Source: Macquaria australasica (taxonomy: Eukaryota; Chordata; Actinopteri; Centrarchiformes; Percichthyidae). From it: 64,000 nt of DNA. The stretch lies in assembly GCA_005408345.1 (NCBI GenBank), contig SEMN01001195.1:23635-87634 (forward strand), in the 5' to 3' direction. Each line of letters starts with the position of its first letter. The first letter of the stretch is position 1. Below the pieces are notes generated by a model that saw nothing but the letters and a program-made list of their open reading frames with translations, searched no databases and was not told the origin of the DNA. Made by a program: the position numbers and the translations under genes. This document shows positions 13,119-38,140 of the stretch, piece by piece.

Positions 13119-16100
13119 TCATCAGTGTGTCATCAGATGGAGCCTGTTGTGCCAGGCAGCCGGGCAGCAGCGGTGCCACTCTGTGTGGTCAGGGCACAGT
13201 GTGTCCCCTCAGCTGCTGTTTCGAATTCACAACTAACTTGACAGCAGCATCCTCACTCATTCACTGCAGCAGATGGTAGCGATCTTGCCCGTTCGCGTGT
13301 GCGCATGTTTGCCCAAATTTTCTTTTGGAGAGGCAGCTGTGGGAGGCAAAGCTTTGCCCACTGCTGCGCCCGGCTTCATGCGCAGGCAACAAAGAGGAGG
13401 ACAATTGAAATAAAACTCTGGAGTCTGAATCTCAAAACAAAAAAACAAAAAATAGGATGCTCCCGGGCAAGGCTCGCGTAAAATCTCCCATATCACTCTG
13501 CATCATCGGAGAGTAATCCTTGAGATTATATCCCTGCATGGTGGACAATGAGCATATTGTTGTGATCTTGTTGCCGTAATCCAGCTCAGCGCCTCATGCA
13601 ATAGACAGCAACGCTCTCCAGAGAGAGAGAGCTGCAGTGGTGAATAATTCACTGTCCAGTCTTAGCAGAGAAATCCATCTGCCACCGGCTCTCTGTGTCT
13701 GAAAATATCTCCACTAGAATCAACTCTGTGGCAACGTATTAGAGCATATTCTCAATCTGTTTTTGTTCATTTTGTGCTCAGGATGATGCCAAAATGCAGC
13801 TACAAATCAAACCACAACATGGTACGGCCATTCAAGTCTCCTGGATATGATTTCAATTTTGGTCATAACCTCGAGTGCACAGAGAGGAGATAGATTAAAA
13901 ATGAGGATGGGGTGAAGCCATCTGTTTTGCGGTAGAATCAGAGAGACAGAGGAAGAAATGTGGAGGAGCCACACAGGGACGCTGGAAGTCAGTCAAAGTT
14001 GGGGGTGCTGAGAGAAAGTCAGCCTATATAATGATGTCATACTAAATGCTGCACGACACTCGTGGTTTTTGAATTGATTCGAACGGCCAGGATTACTTAT
14101 ATCAAATAGTTTTTAACAACATTTTACGCAAATTTAAGAACGCTTTACACCACAACAGACAGCAAGCTTGAACACCAACATAATGTATGTCAAAGCAGCC
14201 GCAGCAACACAAGCAACACTGAAGTCAAGCATGAAAACTGCAAGGAGAGAAAGAGGGAGTGAGACATCTTATTGTACAAATGGCAGAAATTGAACTCGCA
14301 TCCTCTAGCTGCACTGTATCTGTAGCTGTAGCTGAGGGTGATCAGTGCCCCGACGTCTTTGGTTACTTTGATTCAGTGGGAAACTTGGAAAAACTCTCCA
14401 AAACACCTCAGTGTGTACACGAGCAATAGAAAAGCTCCAACCTGCTGCAAGTCGCATCACTTTGCAGGAAGTATTAAAAAAAGACTTATACATATTGATA
14501 TTAACGGACGAAAAACAAAGTTAAATCTCTTTCCCACCATAAACACTGGTTGACTACACATATACAGTCTATATATACCAGTAAAAAGGGGGGAAAGCAG
14601 CACAAGTTTAACCTTTTTTATTGGTTTTTGTTATGTTTGTTTTTTGGAGGGTGCTACAGCCTCCTCAGCACCCCTACTTCCCGCATCCACGGAGCAGAGG
14701 CTCATAAAGAAACGGCAGGCCAAATTGTCAGTCAGTTAAATGAGATGTCTTGCTAGCCAGACATGGTAGACAGGCGGGCAGCGTTGCCTGAGGAGGAATC
14801 CTACTATTTAATGTGCCTCTGCAACCCAGCTGATTCACCACTACACCATCCAGTCTAATAGGTTTTGTTCTGGTGAATCACTCCAGGTTTCCTTAATGGA
14901 AAAGCCAAACATACTGCTCTAACATTGGGTGACAAGGGCACCTTGGGTTTGCAGATGTTCACGCAGATGACAGATGGCGCCGGCGTAGCTAAGGGAGCAA
15001 CGGGAACGATGTCTGCGCCAGGCTGGTGCCACATGCACTCCCCCTCCCACTTACATTCCCCCTCTGTACTGCAGAGTCCCCATCCCAAAATCTCCTAAAT
15101 GAGGGGTGTATAGCTGTGTGTAGGCTATGTGTCTGTACCTGTGTGTGAATATCTATCTGAACGTGAACGTGCACATGCAGTGACTCAGCAGCCTGCGGTC
15201 AGGGATCAAGGGACTGCAACACAATGTGTGTCCCATGCGTCTGGATCACGGTGTTCCAGGTTAAATCAGGTGGCAGCTTGGACTTTGTCCTCTTCAGTAA
15301 CTCAACCTTCTCACACGAGGAAGTCACAGAAAGCTCATGAGGTCAAATTGACCACCCCCCTAAGTTACTGTTGCTACGCTATGCCTGTTAAGCTTTCCAT
15401 TCTCGCAGGGCACGTGCAGTTTACAATGCTAACAGCGGCAGATTTACTGCTCAAAATTCTTTCTGAAACAATGGGTCCTTGATTTCAGACAGAGGCAGAC
15501 AAAAGCAGGCTGCTCATTTCTAGTCAGCGGCCGTCAGTTTTGCCGACTGATATGACAATTGCCACTAGCAGATTTTATCAGCTGTACATAGCTAGCTAAT
15601 TAAGCTAACACTAGCTCCAAGAGTAAAAAAAAAAGAAAGAAGAAAAAAAGATGTCTCCAGCTGACTTTTCCTGTTTCAAGCTGACTTCTTTTAAAACAAG
15701 GACCCTGTACAAGGGTCTTAAATATGCACTTGATGGCTACATTCATGTTATCGTGTTAGATATGAGGCTAAAGCTACACGTCCGAGGCAAAAAGTCAGCG
15801 TCCTCACCAGTTGATGATCCATGCAAAAGACATGGAAATAAAGAGACACATTGTTTTTGTATGGCAGTGTAGAGCTAGTTATAAATGTAATAAGGAAAGG
15901 TAAGATCCGAATTTAATTTTCATTCTAACATACATTTGGCTGGTTAGCTTACGTGATCGTGTTTTCCATGGACTTTATGCTTTATTTGTTTCATTAGAAA
16001 GGACTTACTGATTTGTTTGGCAAACATAAAAGTAACTCAGATAATGTTGGCTGAGTGTAAACCTCCCCAAATCCAGTTAAGAACAGGACAGAGCCGCTAA

Positions 16101-16779
16101 CGTCAGCCTAAACTCTTACAGCAAAATAAGACATTACCCTCCAAAACTCCTTGAATACAGAATATTGCTCTCACTACAGCCCCATGAACACCGCTTCGAC
16201 GTGTAGAAAAATCCCTGCCCCTGTGTGCCTAGTTACAGTTAGTTACTAAGCTACTATTGGACAATCATTGTTCGGGAGAGAGGTTTAGCAAATGGTCAAT
16301 TTTGTCCTTAGACCCTGTGGGGGGGTTTTGTGGTGAATCTGGAGGAGCTTCTTGGTGCCAAAAGCATCTCTCTTCACTCACTGAGGTGGAAATCTCTAAA
16401 GGTGGCTCTGTTTGGTCCAACAAGGAAATGAAACTCCAGCACTGTAAAAGTTTCTGTCATATTATCCCTAACTGCCCTATCAGTGGTCACTACTCTGGTA
16501 ATTTGGCAGCAAGAAAGCGCTTCTGGCAGGAGATTTCATAGAAACCAATGACATTTTACAACAATGCCAACTGGAAGTGCAAACAGCGATAGCAGTAGCA
16601 ACTGTATCAGAAGAGAAAGCCTAGTGATTAGATCATTTGGTGCCAATGTGCAGAATGAGACATTCAGTGTGGCACTCAGGCATTTTGTGTCAGACGAGAG
16701 CAACAATACTGGTGTATTAGTATAATGTGGAATGATCTCTCACTTCAGACTCAATTGAGATCTATCAGTAAAAAGAGGG

Positions 16780-17070
16780 ATTTGATCTAAGCATTAGCTC
16801 TTCATGCAGACAGATTACGAGCCCTGGAACCGCAGGAAGCCGCAGAGAAGGGGAGGATGGCTGCGAACAGGTAGAGCTGATAATTACCTCCATTCATCTT
16901 CACTGGACCCCGGCACTGTTTTATGAAGGTGCATCTGAGTGCGGGCCCACATTTGATGAATCTCCCCTTAAATTAGCAGTCACTGGTGGATCGAGAGCCT
17001 CCATCACTCCGTATGCTCCCATTCATCATCTCATTAGGACCCTGGGCTGGGCTATACAGGCCTGAGGACT
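16780..17070. other. Possible conserved non-coding element
   Basis: Complex, non-repetitive sequence without ORFs, with closely packed homeobox-like cores (GATAATTACC, TTAAATTAGCAG, TCATTAGGACC) and CAGGTAG. Of all blocks in the left 21 kb this looks most like an enhancer, but that rests on composition alone. Confidence 0.3.
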
Positions 17071-19038
17071 CCCAAAGAGAAAGGAGAGACTATGAAGCTC
17101 CATTATAACTAAACATTTTGGAGATGCTGTCGTTGTCTACAAATCTGTTATATCGGGCACATACGCATTTTTTTATAAACCACAATCTGTTCCAATTCCC
17201 AAGGCCATTTGATCATTTGTAGGAAAAAATCTTAATGTATCATGGGCAGAGAGTGGCACAGTTGTTTACTACCGCGGGAATCCAGAGCCATTACAGACCG
17301 GCAACAAATGCCAAATCCTTATGTAAACCCAGTGTATCTGTATGTTTATAGGAATGCGTTTCTCTTCAGGTGTTTACATGAACGTGAGATATAAAGATTT
17401 GTGATGCAAGATAATTTCGTTAAAATGTTACAGCCATTATGTGGCAGGAAATGCAGTGGGAGTCCGGGGAGTCCCGGCTTGCCATTTTTACTCCACTCTT
17501 TGCAGCAAAGTGAGCAGAAATAAAAGCTCTCTGGTGGTTATGCTCTCTCTGCTCCCCGCGTCTCTCCATCACCCCCTCCGCCCAGGTGGATGAATCCTTG
17601 AGGAAGCCACAGCCACCCGTGCGTTTTTCCACCAACTCTGTGGAGAATGCAGCAGGACACTGATCTCCATGTGGTACATCCATTACAGTAAAATACTCTG
17701 CTGCTCCCCACTGAAAGCTTACCATCCTCCTCTGCCCTCCGCTTTCCCTCGCACACACATCAGCCCCTCCACCCCACCACCCCAGCCCCCCTTCATAAGA
17801 CCGCTTACGCTGGCAGTTCTGAATTGGGCTAAGTCCAAGTTTAACATTAGTGGGGGGCAGTTGGGGTGTTTAAAAAGCAGCCGCAGAGCTGTCAGAGCGA
17901 TCACAGCCGTGACTTACGCTCCAGTAAAAAAAAAAATCTGCACATGACTACACTCCTTACTGCTTTGTTGTGAGCATGATGGCCTTTTTGTAACCACAAA
18001 TTGAGAAATCAGTAATGCGATACAAATGTGCAAAGTTTACATGTTTGAGGAGGACACTTAACTTATATATGGGAAATGTATATCCATGTTGCCAAAGACA
18101 ACATTAGTTACCTTTGGATTATTCATTTCTGTGCGATGTTCCTGTGGAAAGCTGTAATTTATCACCAGCGCTGCGGGGACTCGTCTTACCAAGGAGGCTG
18201 GGTTTTTTTATTTTGGTCCTTTTTTTCTCTTAGTTTGTGCAGTAAAGCCACAGTCTGATGTCATTACCAGGAAATGGAGATATTTTGGGGCTCAGCTCTC
18301 TTTTATTTGGATTTTGTCCTCATCCCTTGTTCTGGGGAAACGCTGACAAATCGAATTCTTGGTGCCAAAATTTCAGAGTAAAACCCCGTCATTGTTTAAG
18401 GCCAACAAAAGAGTGGTTCATTTAGACTCAATTTATTATGATTTCTTCTTTGTGTCAACAAATAGTAACACTGGCTTGGCAAATTGCTTCATAGGAAAGA
18501 CAACACCAAACCTTGGCTCTGTGTGTGTATGTGTGTGTGCTTGAGGGAAGGAGAGAGAGAGATATTGTGTGTATTTGGAGAAGAAATCTCAATTACAAAG
18601 GAAATCCCTTGATGGTTTAGTAACATATGACAAATAGGTAATTATCCCATAACAGTTTATTATAAATATGCCCAAGACTTTTTGATGCAGTTCATTAGCA
18701 AGTTCACAAAAGCTAAAACTACGACTTCTGTATGGCATCCTAGTGCCTAAACCACAGCTGCACGGGGGCACTGCTTGTAAAATCATGGACTGTAATAACA
18801 GGATTAAATGGGTGCAGTGAGGCAAAGGTCACTGACACGATGAGACTACAGTTCCTGTCATTTAAGCATGGATTTTGAATGTGTTTATAGGAATGTGGAG
18901 ACTGTTAAAATTTAATTAGATGCCCCACATTGATGGCCACTGATGGTGCTTTTATTTAAGGTGTCGTTAGTTTAGTTTATATTATGAGAAGAAGTGCATT
19001 AAAGCACACACAACTACATAAATGTCAAGGATGTCACT

Positions 19039-19376
19039 AGGGCTGCAACTAACCATTATTTTCATTAACTGACCATCATTTCTCCATTAATGGATTATTC
19101 AATTGGTGGATAAAATGTCAGAAAATAGGAGGGAAAGTCTTTTACAAGTTCCCAGAGCTCAAGGTGATTTAAATGTCTTGTTTTGTTTTAATAACAGTCT
19201 AAAATTCAAAGATATTTACATTTACAATGATATTAAAACAGAGAAAAGCAGCAAATCCTCACATTTAAAAAGCTTGAACAAGCAAGTTTTTGCCAAAAAA
19301 AGAATTCAAACAATTCATCGATTATCAAAATTGTTGAGATTAATTTCCTGTTTCTGCAACTAATCACTTCAGCTCC
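19039..19376. mobile_element. hAT-like MITE, decayed
   Basis: Starts with TAGGGCTGCAACTAACC, contains AAAATGTCAGAAAATAGG, and ends with TTTCTGCAACTAATC. This is the common fish MITE whose ends read AGGGCTGCAACTAA and GTTGCAGC. A second copy is at 22392-22723. The right end is degraded, so the boundary is approximate. Confidence 0.75.
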
Positions 19377-21431
19377 AGATGACACAATAAAGTCCGAGAC
19401 ATAATTATTTCCAGGTCCGGGTCCAGGTGACTGTAGGTGACATACTACAACCAACAAACCAACATGATAAATACTTTCATCATCATCATTATCAATAAAA
19501 TCACTGCAAGTCAAACATCAGAAAAATACATTATTGATAGAATTACATACAAATTTAACTGGAATGATAAGCTTAAACTTCCAAGTTTCCCATAAGCCTT
19601 TTTTTTTTTTTTTTTTTTTTTTTAAATGGCCCTTTAATTGTGGTGGTTACTTATTATTTTAATGTTCAAAGGCAACTTATTCCAATGCCTGGCACCACAG
19701 ACACGGAAGGAAAGTTAAGTTTGCAACACTAGCTCTACTCTAGTGTGCATGAGTTTCCCCAACCCTACGAAGTCTGTACTTGTAAGACTGTATCCTTCTA
19801 GGATACCCACCTGAACTGTTGTAATTGCTGTTTGCCAACATGTGCTACAGGGCCCTTTAAGCCCAACACAACCCTGACTAACCTCCTCTGAGACATCAGT
19901 CTTTCAGTGACCAGATGTGGTCTTGCATCTGACCAACAATGGAAGTGCTGTGCTTGTTCCACTTAGAGAGTACCAAAGCCTCTCAGTAGATGCTCTGTAC
20001 CACTGCAACTACTCATCACATTCAGTACAAATGTACCACTCTATACGATTTAAAGGCATCTGTAAAATCAGATGCAATTTCAAGAGGCAAAAGAGTCAGT
20101 TCAGGTGAGCATGTTCTATATAACTTCCCTAAACATGTATTAATACACCACCCATCCCTCCTACTCACATTCTCACTCAGAAATAGACCTGTCATCTTGC
20201 CACCATCCCCTTATCGTCTAGCTGCTAACAAGCCTATTTGCCTGTGACTGACGTTGATGTGATCCCTAAAGCCCCGGGCTTGGCACCAGATCGCTCCTAA
20301 GCCAAATTAAGCCTCTGTCATGCCCACCCCCACCTCCAGCCTAGTGCTACCCCTGCCATGGGAACCCTAAATCTTTAATGACGATGGAGAGCTCTGTGCG
20401 CACCCACGACACAAAAGCGATGACATCTGTGTCTGTAAGTGCTGCACTCCAGAGCAAGCCCGTTTGTTCTATCTCTCGCTTCTTGAAAAGAAATCAAATC
20501 TAAAAGTTGAGGGAGGGTGGAGGCTGCTAAAAGAGGAAGGAGGAGGCGGAGCTAAGGAGGTTAAAACAAAGATCCTCTCTTTCAAAGAAGGTTTATTCAT
20601 CTGCCCAGTGGTCCTTAAATGTTCAAAGAAGGTGTTAAAAGAGTCTCAGCTCCCCTTCTTGCTCTGGTGCCCTGGCTACGGCCCACCTGCTCACAGCTAC
20701 TTCCAAGTCAACGGGGATGTTTAGTGAAAAACATGCCCCCCCCCCACCCCCCGGCCACTACTGAACTTAACTCCTGAAAGCCACCGAGAGTGATTTATTT
20801 ACCAGCTATGAGCCTTTTCACATTTGGCCAGCACAATTGCCCAGTAGGCCTACAACTGAGCCTAAGAAAAATAATTTCTTATGAAATCATTAAATCAAAT
20901 GAAAATGTCTGAAACTGATGCCACATAGCAAACCACAAGGACAAAGAGCATTTGTTCATAGTTCTACTGCCTCAAAGATCTGACACAAACCTACAGAAGG
21001 TGTAAGACCACCTTAAAAGCTTCTCCATCTGCTTTGACTCCAGCACGATGGTTGGCATTTTTGCTTAAAAAATGAAAAACAAATAATTTCCTGTCATCAA
21101 CTAATTGTTTAATAGATTAACTGTTTCAACACTACTTTTTTAATGTCAGAAGCCTATGCTGATTTTCAAAAGTAGCCTAATGTCTTTTTACCTTATTTAA
21201 ATTACTTTCAATAGCCTTTTTGTAATGAAATGTACTACTGTATATACATAATTTGCCTTGCGTGTCCCAGTAACATATCACACGGTCAACAATACGGCCT
21301 AATTGTAGACAACCATTTCAAACTACACAACCTACCAGAGGACATGGAAGACTCGTCATCTGCCGTGATGAACAGGCACTGCGGTAGTCACCTCTGTCTT
21401 TACTCCGGGTCCTTGTTCTGGATGAAGAAAG
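19377..21431. other. Intergenic region upstream of gadd45gip1
   Basis: Contains a T-run (about 19600-19623) and otherwise unique sequence. No exon is supported. 20260-20450 is GC-richer and may be regulatory. The last 100 bp before the gadd45gip1 start would be its promoter/5' UTR, but no TATA box is seen. Confidence 0.5.
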
Positions 21432-23427
21432 ATGGCGGCGTCCATGCTGTGCAGGAGGACGGCAGTGTTGTGCAGAAATTCTTCTTCTAAAGCGGTACTT
21501 TCTGCCACCTCTCGTAGCGGGCTTCTGTTGCAGACGGCGTCCTACAACCCCAAGCCTTTAAAGCTGAACCTCCGCGAGCCGTATGTTCCGGACAAGGACA
21601 GCGAGAAGACGCCGCAGTGGCAGAAGACGGCCCGGTACGACAGGAAGGTGTTCGGTCGGTGCGGCTCGGCGTCGGGCGTCGACCCTGCCTCGCTGTGGCC
21701 CAGCCACGAGCAGCTGGACCAGCTCACCGCGGAGGAAAACGAGTGGCACCCTCCGTTAGAGGCCATGCTGGAGAACATCGAGGCCAGGGAGAAGCGGGAC
21801 ACCGAGAAACGGCTGGCGAAGTGAGTAACGCTCCCGTGCGTGCGTCAGTGATCGGACAGGCAGCTACCTGTCCGTCAGGTACCAGACCAGGGTTTCCTCT
21901 CGGCGCTGGAAGGAACACTGGGTGTGTTACCATCATGTTATGGTAATACGAGAGCATACAGGAGGACATAACCTGCAACAAACACAGATGGAGAATTCAT
22001 CCACAGCATTGAACTCACAGAACCTACAGCAAAAGATTTCATTGCCCAAAAAGTCTGTTTAGAAATGTAAGTTAAAGCCAGGGCCCTTTTGAGTAAGTTT
22101 GATTTAAAGAAGGTTTTTAAAAAAGAAACGATTAAAGGGGTACTCCCTCCAGCTGTTCAGTACTGCACTGCCATGTAGTTGAACTCACAAGAGAGAGGTT
22201 TAAAAGGTCAAAATTAGAGCAGCAGGGATATCCTGACTTGTAGTCTTCAGTATGGATCAAGCGCCAGAAATGCTGGATACTACATTTCCCATAATGCATC
22301 TGGGCTGAGCAGTAGCTTTAGTATAATTAGATTGGCTGTCAACATACTTTGTAGTATTGCACCGTCAGTATGGGTGCGTTAGTATGTGTGTAGGGCTGCA
22401 CCTAACTATTTCCATTATCGATCGGTCTGCAAGTCATTTTCTTGATTAATCGTTGTAGTTTAGAAAATGTCAGAAAACGGTGGAGAAATGGAGTCCAAGG
22501 TGGTGTCTTCATGTCTTGTTTTTTCTGATTAACAGTCCAAGGCCCAAAGATTCAGTTTATGTTCCCATGCAACAGAGAAGCAGCAAATCCTTACAAATGA
22601 GAAGCTGCAAACAGAGATTTTTGCTTCAAGAATGATTTAAACAGTTAACTGATGAGCAAAATAGTTGCCAATTATTTTTCTGTCGACCGACTTATAAATT
22701 ACTCAACTACTTGTTGCAGCTCTGTGTGTGTGTATACTGTGTATGTGACATTTGTGTTTGGACTACGTGTGCAAATTAGCTGTCGAGCTCACCCTGGCAC
22801 ATTTACATTGATAACACCAACGTTGGTTAATGTGCACTGAACAGCGATTATGTACAACAGAGTGTGTATTATAATTGGTGTTTTATAATTATGATGTGTA
22901 TGTGTGCTAGATATTGAGTTTTTACTGTGATTTTAATATGGGCTGGGAGATCCAAATAAACACACAAGGAAGAGCAAGAGTCAGGGGATCATCAAAGTTA
23001 TTACAGTTCACACTGAAGAACATGAGCTGTACCAAATTTCATGGCCCATCCATCTAATAGTTGTCGAGACGTAATCTGAACCATGGTACAAACATGCACC
23101 ACATTAACTAATCTTTTTCCCCATTTCCATTGCAGAGAGAAACTCATCGCAGCTAACATGGCCAAGATGCCCAAGATGGTAGCGGACTGGCGCAGGGAAA
23201 AGCGCGAAGCCAAGCTCAAGCTAAATGAGGAGAAAGCTCGCCGTGCAAAGTTGCTGGCTGAGGCCAGACAGCGTTTTGGCTATGCGCTGGACCCCCGCAG
23301 CCCCAAGTTTGTGGAAATGGTTGCTGAAATAGAAAAGGAAGAGAAGAAGAACAAGAAACTAATCAAACGCAGACTGAAACAGGAGCAGATGGCAGCCCCT
23401 GTCACACCTCCTGTTGCCTCCTCATAG
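21432..23427 (+). CDS. gadd45gip1: Mitoribosomal protein mL64 / CRIF1 (GADD45GIP1)
   Basis: Two coding exons, 21432-21820 and 23136-23427, joined in phase 2 across a GTGAGT...TTGCAG intron, give 226 residues (human protein 222). Family landmarks in order are a basic N-terminus suited to mitochondrial import, ARYDRKVFGRCGSASGVDP, SLWPSHEQL and EENEWHPPLEAMLENI in exon 1, then MAKMPKMVADW and a long charged helix with GYALDPRSPKF near the C-terminus in exon 2. The known role of the family is as a metazoan-specific subunit of the mitochondrial large ribosomal subunit at the exit tunnel, needed for synthesis and insertion of OXPHOS proteins; nuclear interactions with GADD45 proteins are also reported. 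The chosen ATG lies in GATGGCGGCG and matches the usual MAAS start. The intron carries two MITEs. It converges on ttc39a. Confidence 0.95.
22133..22335. mobile_element. MITE family M33, partial copy
   Basis: Begins AAAGGGGTACTCC and contains GATATCCTGACTT and CTACATTTCCCATAATGC. These are shared, in the same order, with 31659-31891 and 33092-33523. The right end is missing. Lies in the gadd45gip1 intron. Confidence 0.65.
22392..22723. mobile_element. hAT-like MITE
   Basis: Ends are AGGGCTGCACCTAACT and TTGTTGCAGCTCT, imperfect inverted repeats. The interior has GAAAATGTCAGAAAACGG and TCGATCGGTCTGC. Flanks ATGTGTGT and GTGTGTGT are compatible with an 8-bp target duplication but are low-complexity. 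Located in the gadd45gip1 intron. Confidence 0.75.
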
Positions 23428-23574
23428 TCTTGGACTGAGTCATATTTCAGATAGAAATAACTATTTAATGACATGGAAGGTGTTTTTTTTTCTTCAGTAA
23501 AAAACTTTATCCAGAGATGTTTTGCCCCATTTGTTAATTTTTCATGACTTCTGTATGTATTTAGCTGTCACTGG

Positions 23575-23580
23575 AATAAA
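23575..23580 (+). terminator. Poly(A) signal of gadd45gip1
   Basis: AATAAA about 150 bp after the gadd45gip1 stop codon, the first canonical signal downstream. Confidence 0.7.
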
Positions 23581-23661
23581 TTACGCTGTACAGACTGCCT
23601 GCATTTTGTCTATTTTCAAAGGAAGAAGATAAATATTACATGACAATACATTCATGTGGAA

Positions 23662-23667
23662 TTTATT
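23662..23667 (-). terminator. Candidate poly(A) signal of ttc39a
   Basis: Reads AATAAA on the minus strand, about 865 bp beyond the ttc39a stop codon. I did not check every variant hexamer in between, so a shorter 3' UTR is possible. Confidence 0.4.
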
Positions 23668-24530
23668 TATGCAAAATAGTCAATACATTTGAAAGTTTTT
23701 GGAAAGTGCATGCACTGATCCAGATCTGCCTAAACACTGAATCTGATTAATTCAAACACACTAAGAAAGGACAGCAGTAAACGGTCATTTCACCTCTTTA
23801 GCATGCTTCGGCCGTGGCGTGGCGTGCTCGTATTCATCTCCACGGCAATAATACATGGTGCATAGCTCAGGGTGCACAGAATACTGGCTGCTGACTGTGG
23901 GTCATGCATGTCTTCAAGCCAGTTAACTGTTCTAAATTAGGTTTTAAAACAATTTTGTATCAAGTGTTTGTTGCAGTTGTATGTGAAATGCCATGAACAG
24001 AACACCTTAAAATGTCATTACTCCAAAACAGCACAGCATGCTAAGTTACTTCATTATGTAATCGTGGCACTCTTTCAATAAAGTAATTACTATACATTTC
24101 ATTAAGTCATAACATTGCTTATATTTGATATTCATAGTGGCTTTCAATTAAGTGTTGATTCAAATTTAGTGTTCCTTAATTTTCAATGTAAACAAAAACA
24201 TCGTCCATAAAATAGAATGTCTACTGTATATATACACTGCTTCTCAGCTCAAAATGTCAAACTCCACTTGACACTTTCATGCTCTTGGAAGCCAGTCTGG
24301 GAAGGACGGGCTCTTGTATATATTCTGACAGGTTATACCTTCGTCCAATGACATGTTAATGTAGACTATGACACAAAAATGGCTGAAAAGGTACACTTGA
24401 GCACAGTGATAAAATACCCAGTATTCAATTGTTGAAAATGGAAATAGTTTAAAACTAGGCATCAAGCTAAAAACAGCCATGACTGTGAGGGAAACGGAGA
24501 GTCCAGTGTGAACCATGAAGAAATGTCTTC

Positions 24531-36501
<11,971 letters not shown>

Positions 36502-36850
36502 GTTCTCTCTCCGGGCGGCGTGCCCCACCACCTGTTAGGAGCACAGCGGGACTCGCGGAAAATCAAGATGCATTCACCGCTTACTCAGTAAAACCGACCA
36601 GTTGAGTAGAAGTTGGCGTTAAGCTGCAAAGAGTTTCCTGCTTGTTAAATTTGCGTAAAGTTCTCCGAGGTGAAGGCATGCGTCCATCTGTGTGGATCCA
36701 AGCGTTTGAGTGAGCGCAGTACAGACGCGTCTGACTCCTCCTCTGTGACATCACTGCCACGCACACGTTAAACAGTATGAATTAGAGGATCAGGTGCGAG
36801 CAGCTCCCAGTGAAGCGGTCATCTGGACAGATTACTGTAACGTTTGGTGA
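36502..36850 (-). promoter_or_regulatory. Presumed ttc39a promoter/5' UTR
   Basis: The sequence directly upstream of the ttc39a start is richer in CpG (GCCGCCCGG, TCCGCGAGTCCCGC, ACAGACGCGTC) than the surroundings. No TATA box. Position and composition suggest a CpG-type promoter; the transcription start is not known. Confidence 0.4.
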
Positions 36851-37196
36851 AATGAGGGTGTGCAGTACAACGACGTTACTTCTTTTTCCTCAAGGCTGAA
36901 ATGGTTTAGTAAATTACTGTTTAGCATCATTGCTACATAACATATGGATGTGAAAAGTAGGCTAAGGTTGGTAGGAGGAAGCTTTACTTTACTTGAGGGG
37001 AGCGGGAGACAAAATGTTGAGTATCACTTTACTTCAGGAGGCACAAAAAAAGTAGATCGATGAACGAGTAATTAGTTCGGTGCCACTTAGCAGCTGATTC
37101 CAAACTAAGGAAGCAGTATGTGGAATCACATCTCGCTCCGTTCACGTGTAATGTTACAGTACAGTCACTTGGAGGCACTGTTGTCACATTTGTATA

Positions 37197-37995
37197 ATTT
37201 CAATTCAATTCAGTTTTATTTATATAGCGCCATATCATAACAAAGTTATCTCAGGGCACTTTTTCGAATAGAGCAAGTCTAGACCGACTCTTTATATTTA
37301 CAGAGACCCAACAGTTCCCACCATGAGCAAGCACTATGCGACAGTGGCAAGGAAAAACTCCCTTTTAACAGGTAGAAACCTCGAGCAGAACCAGGCTCAA
37401 GGTGGGCGGTCATCTGCCTCGACCGGTTGGGTTGAAGGGGGAAGGGGGGAGCGGGAGAGAGAGAGCAGGAGGAAAGAGAACATACAGCAGCTCAATACAG
37501 CATAGATATGGTAATGGCATTGATGTTAAACAGAAACAACACTAAGAGCAACATTATAATAGCAATACTAATAACAAGAGCAACAACAGCAATAGCATCA
37601 GCGGGTGCAGAGCAGGAGCACGGGGGCAGCAGGCGGCAGCAACCACAGACCCAGACTCTACAGCTCCGGAGGCAGAAACACCTGCAGAAAGCAACAGAAG
37701 GGAGAGAGAGAGAGAGAGAGAGAAAGCACACAACTACAGGAAGAAGTTGAATTAATAACAAGCATTGATGGGATATGAGGGCGTACAGATGGAGAGGAAG
37801 AGGAGGAGAAAGGAGCTCAGTGCATCATAGGAAGTCCCCCGGCAGCCTAGGCCTATAGCAGCATAACTAAGGGGGGGCTCAGGGGTCACCTGTGTCAGCC
37901 CTACTATAATCTTTATCAAAGAGGAAAGTCTTAAGCCTACTCTTAAATGTGAGGAGGTTGTCCGCCTCCCATACACAAACTGGGATCTGGTTCCA
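37197..37995. repeat. Interspersed fish repeat
   Basis: Begins CAATTCAGTTTTATTTATAT and AGCGCCATATCATAACAAAG, continues with GTGGCAAGGAAAAACTCCC, AACCTCGAGCAGAACC and a purine-rich (GA)n stretch, and ends in GGTTCCACAGGAGAG. Known from many fish genomes as a high-copy repeat. The two facing frames at 37492-37761 are low-complexity by-products. Confidence 0.75.
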
Positions 37996-38014
37996 CAGGA
38001 GAGTAATGTTGTAA

Positions 38015-38140
38015 TGTTGGATGTTGGATTTAGCCTTTGCTTTTATTGTCCTGTGTACTCAGGGTGCCCATGCAAAAGAGAGTTAACTGCTCTCATTGGG
38101 CCACCCTGTATCAATAAAGGTTGAATTAATGCATTTTTAT
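38015..38140 (+). mobile_element. Short retroelement 3' end
   Basis: GGTGCCCATGCAAAAGAGAG followed by ATCAATAAAGGTTGAATT. The same end, with a (TGAA)n tail, is at 48890-49012, so this is a dispersed element terminus rather than part of the segmental duplication. Confidence 0.55.

Larger units (their letters stand above)
8690..19038. other. Gene-poor stretch
   Basis: I found no exon with recognisable protein similarity and no tRNA. The longest frame (12396-12890, 164 codons) has no recognisable domain and no supporting splice context. T-runs occur at 9831-9857, and short (TG)n at 9517-9541 and 18520-18540. Two or three blocks look like regulatory DNA and are listed separately. Confidence 0.5.

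Noticed and set aside
21542..21981. Minus-strand and alternate-frame ORFs over gadd45gip1 exon 1
   Set aside because: Shadows of the GC-rich coding exon in other frames.
37492..37761. Facing frames in the 37-kb repeat
   Set aside because: Inside an interspersed repeat with (GA)n; low-complexity translation.
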